Source: Streptomyces sp. NBC_00102
Lineage (GTDB): Bacteria > Actinomycetota > Actinomycetes > Streptomycetales > Streptomycetaceae
Length of the DNA stretch: 64,000 bases
Direction of reading: 5' to 3'
Assembly: GCF_026343115.1 (NCBI RefSeq)
Contig: NZ_JAPEMC010000001.1
Span: 434,001-498,000, forward strand
In this document: one piece after another, positions 26,000 through 34,403 of the stretch
How positions within the stretch are numbered: the first letter of the stretch is position 1
How the letters are laid out: the number at the start of each line of letters is the position of its first letter
Translations under genes and position numbers: made by a program
Notes under the pieces: generated by a model
Databases searched by the model: none
Told to the model about the DNA's origin: nothing
Seen by the model: only the letters and a program-made list of their open reading frames with translations

Positions 26000-26599
26000 C
26001 TAAGGGGCCAGCGGTGGCCGGGGGCCCCGCTGACCGTCGTCGCCGCGCGGGGGCGGCTGCGTGCCGTCCTGGCGGATGACCTCGCCCTGGACCACCTTCC
26101 CGTCCGGGCGGTGCATACGGGCCTGCTGGAAAGCGCCGGAGAGGCTCCCCGGTGCGGCGGCGCTCATCCGGCGCTCCAGCGCCCGCTCGGTGAGCCCGCT
26201 GAGCGCCTTGCGCACGGGCGGCACCAGGAGCAGAAGGCCGGCCACGTCCAGGAGCATGCCGGGGATCATGAGCAGGATTCCGCCGAGCATGAGGAAGCCG
26301 TTGCCCCGGGCCGTCGGCTGCGACTCCGGCCGCCGCTCGTCCGCGCCGGGCTGCCCCGGCGTCTGCCGGAGGGTCTCGGTGAGGTTGGAGAAGGCACGGC
26401 GTCCGGCCATCTTGACCACGGCCGCACCGCATACGAGGCCCGCCACCAGGAGCAGCAGGACGGTGAAGCCGCCGGCCGCGTCGGCCACCAGGATCAGCAG
26501 CCAGATCTCCAGCGCCATCCAGGCGACGAGGCCCAGCGGCAGGAATCTGCGGACGCGCGAGCGCCGGGGACGGTTCGGGGGCGGTGTGCCGGTCGTCAT
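26000..26599 (-). CDS. fxsA: FxsA-family membrane protein
   Basis: A 199-aa protein from the ATG at 26599. It has a basic N-terminus (NRPRRSRVRRF), then TM segments at about 20-38 (PLGLVAWMALEIWLLILVA) and 40-60, the FxsA amphipathic/hairpin region, and a third hydrophobic segment about 110-135 (GFLMLGGILLMIPGMLLDVAGLLLLVPPVR). That last segment is the diagnostic GG.LL..PG...D..G...L.P.R motif. The tail is hydrophilic. FxsA in E. coli modulates exclusion of phage T7 by F plasmid; the role in Streptomyces is unknown. It lies head to tail after ppm, 129 bp away. Confidence 0.93.
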   Translation of the reverse strand: MTTGTPPPNRPRRSRVRRFLPLGLVAWMALEIWLLILVADAAGGFTVLLLLVAGLVCGAAVVKMAGRRAFSNLTETLRQTPGQPGADERRPESQPTARGNGFLMLGGILLMIPGMLLDVAGLLLLVPPVRKALSGLTERALERRMSAAAPGSLSGAFQQARMHRPDGKVVQGEVIRQDGTQPPPRGDDGQRGPRPPLAP

Positions 26600-26727
26600 G
26601 CCCCCAGTGTGCCTGTACGACGGTACGAGCGGCACGGGTGGGGTGCCCGCCCGCGCGGTTTCCGTCCCGAGGAGTCCGTCCGGCGGCGTCCGTCCCCAGG
26701 AGTCCGGGTCCCCGGGGACGGTGCGCG

Positions 26728-27696
26728 TCAGGCCTGGTCGGACGTGGGCGGAGCGTCGGCCGGGGCGGCGGGGGCGTGATCGGCGCCGGCTTCCGGAGCG
26801 GTCTCGGCCGGTGTCCGCCGGGCGGGGCCGGCCGGGGCGTCCGCGGTGGTCACCTCCGGGGCGTCCGCCGGGACCTGGCCCGGGGCGTCCGCCGTGGTCG
26901 TGGCGTTGCCGGTCCGAGGGGCGGGCTTGCGGCCCAGCACCTTGTCGGTGGCCTTGTTCGCCCGGGCGGTGATGCCCCATCCGGTGACCCGGAACAGCGC
27001 CTCGACGAGGATGTCGCGGCTCATCTTGGAGTCGCCGACCTCCCGGTCCACGAAGGTGATCGGCACCTCCACCACGTGGAATCCGGCTTCCACCGCGCGG
27101 CGGGCCAGGTCGACCTGGAAGCAGTATCCCTGGGAGGCGACCTCGTCCAGACCGAGCCCCTTGAGGGTGTCGGTACGGAACGCCCGGTAGCCACCGGTCA
27201 CGTCGCGGACGTCCAGGCCGAGCGCGAGCCGCGAGTAGAAGCTGCCGCCGCGGGAGATCATCTCCCGGCTCTTGGGCCAGTTCACCACCCGGCCGCCCGG
27301 CACCCAGCGCGAACCGAGGACGAGGTCGGCGCTCTTGAGGGCGGTGAGCAGGCGGGGCAGTTCCTCGGGCTGGTGGGAGCCGTCCGCGTCCATCTCGACG
27401 AGGACGCCGTAACCGTGCTCCGCCCCCCAGCCGAAACCGGCCAGATACGCGGCGCCGAGCCCTTCCTTCCCCTCGCGGTGCAGTGCGTGCACGTGGGAGT
27501 CCTCGGCCGCGATCTCGTCGACGATCTTGCCGGTGCCGTCGGGGCTGTTGTCGTCGGCGACCAGGATGTCGGCCTCCGGGACGGCGGAACGCACCCGGTC
27601 GACGATCGGCTTGATGTTCTCGGCCTCGTTGTAGGTCGGGATGATCACCAGGACTCTGCCGAGCGGGTCGTACCGCCGCTGACCGCCGTCGTTCAC
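26728..27696 (-). CDS. ppm: Polyprenol-phosphate mannose synthase (GT2, Ppm/DPM1-type)
   Basis: A 322-aa enzyme that transfers mannose from GDP-mannose to polyprenol phosphate for protein O-mannosylation and glycolipid synthesis. The GT2 domain has VLVIIPTYNEAENIKPIVDR, ILVADDNSPDGTG, the metal-binding DADGSHQPEEL, GSRWVPGGRVVNWPKSREMI and the DPM1-type VPITFVDREVGDSKMSRDIL. No C-terminal TM or lipoprotein acyltransferase domain is present; instead a 75-residue Ala/Pro/Thr-rich tail follows. GTG at 27696 is preceded by AAGGGG. In S. coelicolor, loss of Ppm blocks phiC31 infection; that role is inherited knowledge, not shown here. Confidence 0.95.
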   Translation of the reverse strand: MNDGGQRRYDPLGRVLVIIPTYNEAENIKPIVDRVRSAVPEADILVADDNSPDGTGKIVDEIAAEDSHVHALHREGKEGLGAAYLAGFGWGAEHGYGVLVEMDADGSHQPEELPRLLTALKSADLVLGSRWVPGGRVVNWPKSREMISRGGSFYSRLALGLDVRDVTGGYRAFRTDTLKGLGLDEVASQGYCFQVDLARRAVEAGFHVVEVPITFVDREVGDSKMSRDILVEALFRVTGWGITARANKATDKVLGRKPAPRTGNATTTADAPGQVPADAPEVTTADAPAGPARRTPAETAPEAGADHAPAAPADAPPTSDQA

Positions 27697-28067
27697 TAAC
27701 TGCCCCTTAAAGGTCCGTACGCAGATGCACACCATATCGACCGTCCGGGGCCCGTCGTGCGCCCCGGGCGCACGGCGGTGTCCGGGGCGCGGGACAGACC
27801 CGTGGAAGTGAGGACAGATCAGCGCCGGACCACGGTGACCTTCCGGTGAACGCGGGACGAACGCTCCGACGGGACCCGGTCCGCACACCGGCGGCCGGAC
27901 CTGCGGATCGGGGCCCGGCGCCCTTCGGGCCGACCTGGCGCCCGCTGGCTGCGGGTCGACCGAAAGCCGTTGTCTACTGAACGTCCGGGCCCCACCCGGG
28001 TCGCACCCGTCGACCGGCGAAACCTTCCCTCGCCCCCGAGGCGCGGGCGCTGAACCTGGCTGTCAGT

Positions 28068-28094
28068 GGTGGTGGGCCGATGCGGCTCACCACC
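28068..28094. repeat. 12-bp-arm hairpin in the ppm leader
   Basis: GGTGGTGGGCCG (28068-28079) and CGGCTCACCACC (28083-28094) pair at 11 of 12 positions with a 3-nt loop; the exception is a G-U wobble if read on the + strand. No U-tract. Confidence 0.6.
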
Positions 28095-28164
28095 CCGTGA
28101 CCCAGCGGCGTTCGACGACTGCATGGAGGTTCGACCGGTGGACGTCCTGTGGTGGACCCGGCCG

Positions 28165-28195
28165 AACCTACCGGCCGGTGACCGCTTTCTGTCAA
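28165..28195 (-). promoter_or_regulatory. SigHrdB-type promoter reading toward ppm
   Basis: On the - strand TTGACA (28195-28190) is followed by TAGGTT (28170-28165) at 19 bp spacing, or GTAGGT at 18. The -35 is perfect; the spacer is slightly long. Activity not shown. Confidence 0.5.
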
Positions 28196-28303
28196 CAACG
28201 GCCCGACCTGCGAACTTGTCTCATATTGCCTGGTCAGGGCCGAAGATCCGCAGGTCGCGCGCGAGCACTCCCCCATCGATCGGCGGTACGGAATCCCGCC
28301 TCG

Positions 28304-29950
28304 TCACTCGTTCGGGCGTACGTAGACACTCTGTCCGCCCACGACGGTGCTCAGGCAGACCGGAAGGTCGGCCTCCGGCGAGAGATCGGGCAGGCCAGGG
28401 GTGCCGGAGCGGGGGTCGGTCGACCAGCGGGCGACCCGGTCGTCGGGGGCCTGGACGACCAGTTCGGAGGTACGCCAGATCGCGTAGTCGGCAGGCGCCC
28501 CGGGCACCAGGATTCCGGCGTCGTCGCGCCCCGCCGCGCGCCAGCCGCCCCGGGTGTGGGCGGTGAATCCGGCGCGGACGGAGATCCGGTGCTCCGGGTT
28601 GCGGTGGAAGGCTGCGGCCCGCACGGTGCCCCAGGGGTCGAGCGGGGTGACCGGGCTGTCCGACCCGAAGGCGAGCGGCACGCCCGCGCGCAGCAGCGCC
28701 GCGTAGGGGTTGAGCGTCGCGGCACGCTCCGCGCCCAGGCGCCGGGCGTACATGCCGTCCTCGCCGCCCCAGGCCGCGTCGAAGGCGGGCTGCACGGAGG
28801 CGGTCAGGCCCAGCTCCGCGAAGGCGGCGATCGTCTCGGGGGTGAGCATCTCCGCGTGCTCGACGCGGTGGCGCGCGGCGCGGACGCGGGCCAGGCCGAC
28901 CCGTCCGGCGGCGGCGCGGATGCCGTCCACGACGGCGGTGAGCGCCGCGTCACCGATGGCGTGGAAACCGGCCTGGAGACCCGCCTCGGTGCAGGCCGCG
29001 ACGTGGGCGGCGATCCGCGCGGAATCCAGATGGGCGGCGCCGGTGTGCGGCGCGTCGGCGTACGGCTCGTGCAGGCAGGCGGTGTGCGAACCGAGCGAGC
29101 CGTCCGCGAAGAGGTCTCCGGCGGCACCGAGCGCGCCGAGTTCGCGGATGCGTGCGGCGCCCTTCTCGTCCTCGACGTACTCGGCCCAGAGTCCGAGGAC
29201 CCGGGGGCCGGGTTCGGCGCCTGCCAGGGCCAGCAGCGAGGTGAAGTCGTCCTCGTCGGAGATCTCGGGGCCGCCGCACTCGTGGACCGTGCCGATGCCG
29301 AGCGAGGCCGCGTGGCGCAGGGCGGCGCGCTGGGCGTCGGCGCGCTGCCCCGCGGTCACGGTGGCGTGCGCGGCGGCGCGTACCGCGTGGTGGGCGTCGC
29401 CGGTCAGCGGCGCGTCGGGGCGGTACCCGTCCATCGCCGTGATCCCCGGGACGCGGTCCAGGAGGGCCGTGGTGACGACCGCGGAGTGCACGTCCACGCG
29501 AGTCAGATAGAGGGCCCTGCCGCCCGCCGCCTCGTCCAGTTCGCGGCGCGACGGAGGCTGCTGCCCGGGCCAGCGCGCGGCGTCCCAGCCGTGGCCGAGC
29601 AGGACCGCGTCGGAGGGCCGGCCGTCGGCGAAGGCGCGGACGGACTCCAGCGCCTCCGCCAGGCTGCGGGCGCCCGACAGGTCGAGCCCGGTGAGCGCGA
29701 GGCCGGTGGAGGTGGTGTGCACGTGCGCGTCGGTGAAGGCGGGGGTGACCAGGGCGCCTTCCAGATCGACGATCTCGTCCGCCGCGCCGGCGAAGGCGTC
29801 GGCGGCCCCCTCGGAGCCCACCCAGGCGACATGCCCGCGTTCGACGACCATCGCGGTGGCGAACGGGTCGGCGGGGCTGTGGACGTCTCCACCGCGCAGC
29901 AGCACGGTGCGGTGTTCGGAATCGCTCTGGGGGGCGGTGCTCTTGGTCAT
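28304..29950 (-). CDS. Amidohydrolase family protein (YtcJ-like, amidohydrolase_3)
   Basis: A 548-aa TIM-barrel metal-dependent hydrolase. It has VDLEGALVTPAFTDAHVHTT (metal-binding HxH, about 62-81), HECGG, GDLFADGSLGSHTA (about 275-288), GFHAIGDAAL (metal His), RVEHAEML and the closing GSDSPVTPLDPWGTV (metal Asp, about 430). This matches the YtcJ/AepA-type amidohydrolase_3 subgroup (usual size 530-560). No signal peptide. The substrate (an N-substituted amide or cyclic compound) is not predictable. An Lrp/AsnC regulator gene lies 80 bp upstream on the same strand. Confidence 0.92.
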   Translation of the reverse strand: MTKSTAPQSDSEHRTVLLRGGDVHSPADPFATAMVVERGHVAWVGSEGAADAFAGAADEIVDLEGALVTPAFTDAHVHTTSTGLALTGLDLSGARSLAEALESVRAFADGRPSDAVLLGHGWDAARWPGQQPPSRRELDEAAGGRALYLTRVDVHSAVVTTALLDRVPGITAMDGYRPDAPLTGDAHHAVRAAAHATVTAGQRADAQRAALRHAASLGIGTVHECGGPEISDEDDFTSLLALAGAEPGPRVLGLWAEYVEDEKGAARIRELGALGAAGDLFADGSLGSHTACLHEPYADAPHTGAAHLDSARIAAHVAACTEAGLQAGFHAIGDAALTAVVDGIRAAAGRVGLARVRAARHRVEHAEMLTPETIAAFAELGLTASVQPAFDAAWGGEDGMYARRLGAERAATLNPYAALLRAGVPLAFGSDSPVTPLDPWGTVRAAAFHRNPEHRISVRAGFTAHTRGGWRAAGRDDAGILVPGAPADYAIWRTSELVVQAPDDRVARWSTDPRSGTPGLPDLSPEADLPVCLSTVVGGQSVYVRPNE

Positions 29951-30030
29951 GCGACCAGTCTCGCGCGTGCCCCGGCGCGGGTGGTCCGCGCCCCTCCCGA
30001 AAGCGCGCGGCGCGCCCCGGGCGACCTGGT

Positions 30031-30471
30031 TCAGATGCGCGGGGGCCGCGCCTCGTACGGGGTGGACAGGACCACGGTGGTCCGGGTGGAGACCCCGGCC
30101 AGCGAGCGGATGCGGGTGAGCAGGTGTTCCAGTTCCAGCGGCGTGGCCACCCGCACCTTGAGGATGTAGTTCTCGTCCCCGGCGACGCTGTGGCAGGCCT
30201 CCAGCTCGGGCACTCCGGCGAGCCGCTCGGCGATGTCGTCGGGGGCGCTGGGGTCGAACGGTTTCACCGAGATGAACGCGGTGAGGGGCAGGCCGACGGC
30301 CTCGGGGTCGACGACCGCGGCGTAGCCCCGGATCACCCCTCGCTGCTCAAGCCTGCGGACACGCTGATGAACGGCCGACGTGGACAGGCCCGTGGCCTTG
30401 CCCAGGTCGGTGTAGCTCATCCGCCCGTCCTTGACGAGCAACTCCACGATCTGACGGTCCAGCTCCTCCAT
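30031..30471 (-). CDS. Lrp/AsnC-family transcriptional regulator
   Basis: The 146-aa product has an N-terminal HTH (LDRQIVELLVKDGRMSYTDL then GLSTSAVHQRVRRLEQRGVI, residues 4-47). The C-terminal RAM ligand/oligomerisation domain (65-140) contains PDDIAERLAGVPELEACHSV, GDENYILKV and ELEHLLTRIRSLAGVSTRTT. Full length for the family. Genes of this type usually sense amino acids. It could regulate the downstream amidohydrolase (same strand, 80 bp). Confidence 0.95.
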   Translation of the reverse strand: MEELDRQIVELLVKDGRMSYTDLGKATGLSTSAVHQRVRRLEQRGVIRGYAAVVDPEAVGLPLTAFISVKPFDPSAPDDIAERLAGVPELEACHSVAGDENYILKVRVATPLELEHLLTRIRSLAGVSTRTTVVLSTPYEARPPRI

Positions 30472-30848
30472 GCGGTCAACCTATTGCCCCTGGTCCGGTC
30501 CGCAAAGTCCCGAGGCGGGGCCGGTGGCGTGGTGCGCAGCGGCCGGGGCGTGCGGGCACGGGGCGGACGAGGGGGTCGCGCTCCGGACAGACATGGGCGA
30601 CTCCGGCGAAGTGCCCTGTACGGGTACCCGGTTTCGCGTGTCGGGGACGATCCCGCGCGCCCGGTTCCGGGCCTTCGGGGAGCGGCCCGGGGACGGCCGG
30701 AAGAGGTCTTGCGGGTGGCATGTGACCAAGGCCACATGTTTACCGCCCGTTGTCGACCCGGCCGGCGGTTACGGCGGAGTCACGGCGGGAAGTGCTTGGT
30801 GTGGTCGGGGCCACCGCGCCTCACCGGCCCACCGAGGGGGGACTTCCC
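30472..30848. other. Intergenic region between the Lrp gene and the CPxC protein gene
   Basis: A 377-bp divergent spacer without a convincing ORF. It contains a dyad CATGTG-N8-CACATG at 30719-30738, about 110 bp before the rightward ATG, as a possible binding site. Confidence 0.45.
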
Positions 30849-31244
30849 ATGCAGAGCCTGAAGCTCACCGGTCACAGCGAACCGGAGCCCGTCGATACGG
30901 ACGAGGACAGCCTGTCCGACGCGTACGACACCTTTGAGATGTACCGGGTCGTCTGCCCGGACTGCGCGCAGCCGATCGCGCTCCTGGCCGACGAGGACGT
31001 GTTCCCGGAGCACGCGCTCTGCCCCACCCCGTGGAACCCGTTCGTGCTGACCGTCTGCGCCGGCACGGGCCGCAGCGCCGCCGAGGCCGAGCCCGCCGAC
31101 GAGACGCTGGAGGTGCAGGAGCAGGAGACGGCTCTGCTGCTGACGCTCCCCCAGGGGCTCGACTGGCGGATGCAGCCGTTCTCGCACGCCGGAGGCCCCG
31201 GCTCGCGCCCGATGCGCATGCCGCGGATGCGCCGCGCCGCCTGA
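30849..31244 (+). CDS. Small hypothetical protein with a CPDC motif
   Basis: A 131-aa protein from the ATG at 30849, preceded by GAGGGGGG. It is acidic at the N-terminus (EPEPVDTDEDSLSD). A possible half zinc-ribbon MYRVVCPDCAQPIALLADED and HALC sits near residues 31-62, followed by an acidic linker (EPADETLEVQEQETALLLTL) and a C-terminal Met/Arg-rich PMRMPRMRRA. No known domain is recognised. Frame choice is supported by third-position GC and the RBS. Confidence 0.7.
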   Translation: MQSLKLTGHSEPEPVDTDEDSLSDAYDTFEMYRVVCPDCAQPIALLADEDVFPEHALCPTPWNPFVLTVCAGTGRSAAEAEPADETLEVQEQETALLLTLPQGLDWRMQPFSHAGGPGSRPMRMPRMRRAA

Positions 31245-31389
31245 GTCGCGCCGCCCGGCTCCCCGGGCCGTACCCGCGCACCGCGACGGTGCCGCCGACG
31301 CGGTGCGGGTTCCGGCGAGCCACCCGTATCGAACATGCGGCCGCACCGCTCGTACAGTGACCCGGCGGCGCCCCGGGCGTTGGTCCGGT

Positions 31390-31764
31390 ATGACCATCCC
31401 GGACACCGCGGCGGGCTCCGGTCGTCGCCGTCTCGTCGCCCCGCCCTCCGAAGAATCGGTTCCCCGGCCCACGGCACCGCTCCGTCGAAAGCCGGAACCC
31501 CGCGTCCCCGCAGCAGGCCCCGGTGCGGGGACCGCGGAAGCGGGGACGGGCAGGAAGGCCTTACCGCCTGCCGCTCAGCCCCCGCCCGCATCGCCTTCCG
31601 ACTCCCCCATCTACGTCGCCCTGCTCCGCGACTGGGAGGGCTCGGGGCGCACCCTGCCGGGCCGTCACGACCAGGAGTGGACCCGGATCGTGACGGCGCC
31701 GGTGTGGTCCGGGCTGCCGCAGCGGATCAGTGCGATTCGGGGCCGGCGAGGTGGCGGGCGATGA
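31390..31764 (+). CDS. Small hypothetical protein, proline-rich with conserved-looking C-terminus
   Basis: A 124-aa protein from the ATG at 31390. The N-terminal 75 residues are Pro/Ala/Arg-rich and disordered. The C-terminal part (SPIYVALLRDWEGSGRTLPG, RHDQEWTRIVTAPVWSG) looks folded and, as I recall, resembles short Streptomyces hypotheticals. The 3' end overlaps the convergent acyl-CoA dehydrogenase gene by 38 bp. The RBS is weak, so the start is uncertain. Confidence 0.5.
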   Translation: MTIPDTAAGSGRRRLVAPPSEESVPRPTAPLRRKPEPRVPAAGPGAGTAEAGTGRKALPPAAQPPPASPSDSPIYVALLRDWEGSGRTLPGRHDQEWTRIVTAPVWSGLPQRISAIRGRRGGGR

Positions 31765-32899
31765 CCATCCGCTGGATCTGGTTGGTGCCCTCCACGATCT
31801 GGAGCACCTTGGCCTCCCGCATCAGGCGTTCGACGGGGAAGTCGCGCGTGTAGCCGTAACCCCCCAGTACCTGCACGGCGTCGATGGTGACGCGCATGGC
31901 CGCGTCCGTGCAGAACAGCTTCGCCATGGCGGCCTGACGGGAGAAGGGCCGGCCGGCGTCGCGGAGCCGGGCGGCCTCCAGGTACAGCGCGCGGCCGGCC
32001 TCGATCTGGGTGGCCATGTCCGCGAGCTGGAAGCGCAGCCCCTGGAAGTCCGCGATCGGACGCCCGAACTGCCGCCGGTCCGTGGCGTATCCGACGGCCT
32101 CGTCCAGCGCGGCCTGGGCGACGCCGATCGCGCAGGCGGCGATGCCCAGGCGGCCGGAGTCGAGCGCGGAGAGCGCGATGGCGAAGCCCTGGCCCTCCTC
32201 GCCGATCCGGCGGCCGTCCGGTACCCGTACGCCGTCGAAGTGGAGCTGGGCGGTGGGTGATCCCTTCATGCCCATCTTCCGCTCGGGGGCCGCGGCGTTC
32301 AGCCCCTCGGCGTCGCCGGGCACCAGGAAGGCGGTGATGCCCCGGGGGCCGTCGACGCCGGTACGGGCCAGCACCGTGCAGAAGTCGGCGATGCCGCCGT
32401 GGGTGATCCACGCCTTGGTGCCGGTGAGCACCCAGTCGTCGCCGTCCCGTACCGCCCTGGTGTGCAGCGAGGCCGCGTCGGAGCCGGACGCCGGCTCGGA
32501 GAGGCAGTAGGCGCCCAGGAGTCCGCCGGAGAGCATCGCGGGCAGATGGGTCTTCTTCTGCTCCTCGGTGCCGTAGTTGGCGAGGGCGTGACAGGCGAGC
32601 GAGTGCACGCTGACGCCGAGTCCCACGGTCAGCCGGGCGGCGGCCAGCTCTTCCAGGACCTGGAGGTAGACCTCGTACGGCTGGTCCCCGCCGCCGAGAC
32701 CGGAGTCGTACACCAGGCCCAGCAGGCCCGATTCGGAGAGGAGGGTGAAGAGTTCGCGCGGGAAGTGGCCCGCCTCCTCCTCGTCGGCGGCCCGGGGCGC
32801 GATCTCGTTCGCGACGATGTCGCGTACCAGCGTGAGCAGTTGCCGGGACTCCTCGGTGGGCAGACGACGTTCCACCGGTTGCGGGGCTCGGTCGGGCAT
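31727..32899 (-). CDS. Acyl-CoA dehydrogenase
   Basis: A 390-aa FAD flavoenzyme that oxidises acyl-CoA to enoyl-CoA. It has AYCLSEPASGSDAASLHTRA (FAD/substrate signature, about 130-149), WITHGGIADF, KMGMKGSPTAQLHFDGVRVP, YATDRRQFGRPIADFQGLRF and C-terminal VQVLGGYGYTRDFPVERLMR then REAKVLQIVEGTNQIQRMVI. The catalytic-base Glu of this group is in IVEGTNQIQ (about 372-380). Full length. Not in an obvious operon; the specific acyl chain is unknown. Confidence 0.95.
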   Translation of the reverse strand: MPDRAPQPVERRLPTEESRQLLTLVRDIVANEIAPRAADEEEAGHFPRELFTLLSESGLLGLVYDSGLGGGDQPYEVYLQVLEELAAARLTVGLGVSVHSLACHALANYGTEEQKKTHLPAMLSGGLLGAYCLSEPASGSDAASLHTRAVRDGDDWVLTGTKAWITHGGIADFCTVLARTGVDGPRGITAFLVPGDAEGLNAAAPERKMGMKGSPTAQLHFDGVRVPDGRRIGEEGQGFAIALSALDSGRLGIAACAIGVAQAALDEAVGYATDRRQFGRPIADFQGLRFQLADMATQIEAGRALYLEAARLRDAGRPFSRQAAMAKLFCTDAAMRVTIDAVQVLGGYGYTRDFPVERLMREAKVLQIVEGTNQIQRMVIARHLAGPESH

Positions 32900-33144
32900 G
32901 ACGGTGCTCTCCTCCCTGTCGGGCGTGACGGCGGACGGCCCCGGGGTGGGGAGCCGCGTCGCCGAGTGGTCCGGGCCGGGCCCGGCACAGGCGGTACGTG
33001 CCCAACCGATCCTGCCCTTCCGGATCGCGGAAGACGCCGGTCAGCGGCTGCGGCGCGTCGAGTATGCCCGATCGGGGCGCCCCCGTCACGAGGTACGGAG
33101 GGTGTGATCGTCCGCCTCGGAGAACCGCGGGCCGCCCGGACGGA

Positions 33145-33312
33145 TCACATGAGTCCGGCCCGGGTGACGAAGAGGGCGAGGACGACGACGAGAGTCCAGC
33201 CGAGGACGTGTTCGAGGACCTTGGGGCCCCTCTCCCCCGGGCCGCCGGTGCGGGCGCGACGTGCGCGGCGGACATGGTGGAGGCGTTCGGCGGCTGCGGC
33301 GGTCGCGGTCAT
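33145..33312 (-). CDS. SCO1431-family small membrane protein
   Basis: A 55-aa protein from the ATG at 33312. The N-terminal half is Arg/Ala-rich (RRARRARTGGPGERGPKVLE), followed by one TM helix (HVLGWTLVVVLALFVTRAGL, 35-54). Composition and the GPKxLEHxxGWTL motif match the short Streptomyces family named after SCO1431. Function unknown. Confidence 0.75.
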   Translation of the reverse strand: MTATAAAAERLHHVRRARRARTGGPGERGPKVLEHVLGWTLVVVLALFVTRAGLM

Positions 33313-33548
33313 GGCATCTCGCTCGGTCGTACGGCTGTGGAGGTCCCCCGACCGCACCACAGTGCCCGATCGGCGGCTCCCGGCAAAGGAGATTCCCGTC
33401 ACCGTGCTCCGGCGTGCTCCGGCCCGCCGCAGGTGGACGGACCGGACGGGACAAGGGGCCGGGTACGGGGTGGCGGGCGCTGGAACGGAGGGCGCTGTGC
33501 GCGACGCCACACGGTCCCGGGGCGCCTGCCGCCTGGAGCGCCGGAGTG

Positions 33549-34187
33549 TCAGCCCGTGACGGGAGGGAGCGAGGCGAGCCCCCGCTTCAGCAGGGTGAAG
33601 GCGTGGTCCGCGTCGGCGACGGCTTCGGGGCGGACGTCCTCGGCCGATCCGCCGTCCACGATGCGCTGCCAGTTGGTCAGGGCCAGGATGCGCTGGGTGG
33701 CGACCAGTTGCCCCGCCAGCAGCCGGGACGTGACCTCCCGGGACCCCTCGCCGAGGGTCTCGGCGAGGGCGCGCGCGAGTTCTTCCTCCGCGCGGGCGAG
33801 GTACTGGGCGGAGCGGGCCACGAGGCCGGGGGTGGAGTACAGGAGGCGGTGGAAGGCGAGAACGGCCTCGTGGTCACTGAGCCCGGTGATGGGGTCGCCG
33901 GCTTCCAGCCCGTCCAGGAAGTGCCGGTGGAGGGCGTCGAGCGGGCTCACCCCGGCCGGACGGCTGCGCACCACCTCGGCGCTCTCGTCCTGGTGGTCGG
34001 CGAAGCGCTGGACGACCAGGTCCTCCTTGGTGGGGAAGTACCGGAAGAGCGTCGGTTTGGAGACCTCCGCGGCGGCGGCGACGTCGGCGACGGAAACCTG
34101 GTCGAATCCGCGCTCCAGGAAGAGCGCGATCGCGACCTCGGAGATGGTCTCCCGCGTCCGCAGCTTCTTGAGCTCTCGCAATCCCAT
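33549..34187 (-). CDS. TetR-family transcriptional regulator
   Basis: A 212-aa protein. The N-terminal TetR HTH reads RETISEVAIALFLERGFDQV then SVADVAAAAEVSKPTLFRYF and PTKEDLV (residues about 12-62). The remainder is an all-helical ligand domain with FHRLLYSTPGLVARSAQYLARAEEEL. ATG at 34187 with GGTGGA upstream is preferred over GTG at 34199. The upstream DNA is the 165-bp palindrome described separately, which may affect its promoter. Target unknown; the adjacent acyl-CoA dehydrogenase is one candidate. Confidence 0.93.
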   Translation of the reverse strand: MGLRELKKLRTRETISEVAIALFLERGFDQVSVADVAAAAEVSKPTLFRYFPTKEDLVVQRFADHQDESAEVVRSRPAGVSPLDALHRHFLDGLEAGDPITGLSDHEAVLAFHRLLYSTPGLVARSAQYLARAEEELARALAETLGEGSREVTSRLLAGQLVATQRILALTNWQRIVDGGSAEDVRPEAVADADHAFTLLKRGLASLPPVTG

Positions 34188-34211
34188 CGACCGGTCCACC
34201 GGGCGAAGTCT

Positions 34212-34376
34212 AGTGCCGCGTCAGCCGAGGTTCGCCCGCCGAGGAGCGGCGTCGGGTGCGTGCTCTCGGCGTGCCGGCCGGAAGCCCCCGCACTGGACGT
34301 ACTCGGGTTTTCGGCCGGCGCGGCGAGAGTGCGTGCCGGGCGTCGCGACGGGGCGAACCTCGGCTGAGGCGGCACT
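34212..34376. repeat. 165-bp imperfect palindrome (MITE-like or hairpin element)
   Basis: Outer arms 34212-34237 and 34351-34376 are inverted copies matching at 25 of 26 positions. Inner arms 34263-34280 and 34312-34329 match at 16 of 18. It encodes no protein and sits between the TetR start and the channel gene stop. A mobile origin is inference. Confidence 0.7.
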
Positions 34377-34377
34377 G

Positions 34378-34403
34378 GTGCCGCGTCAGCCGAGGTTCGC
34401 CCG
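34378..34403. repeat. Third copy of the palindrome arm, inside the channel gene 3' end
   Basis: These 26 bp repeat 34213-34238 exactly and in direct orientation, 1 bp after the right arm of the palindrome. They contain the stop codon (34386) and last codons of the channel gene. Similarity weakens but continues for about 30 bp. Confidence 0.8.

Larger units (their letters stand above)
27697..28303. other. 607-bp leader/intergenic region upstream of ppm
   Basis: No credible ORF is seen. It holds a housekeeping-type promoter reading toward ppm (28165-28195) and a strong dyad (28068-28094), so the ppm transcript could carry an untranslated leader of about 460 nt. Confidence 0.5.

Noticed and set aside
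27697..28195. RNase P RNA, tmRNA or 6S RNA
   Set aside because: The conserved sequence signatures of these RNAs that I know are absent on both strands.
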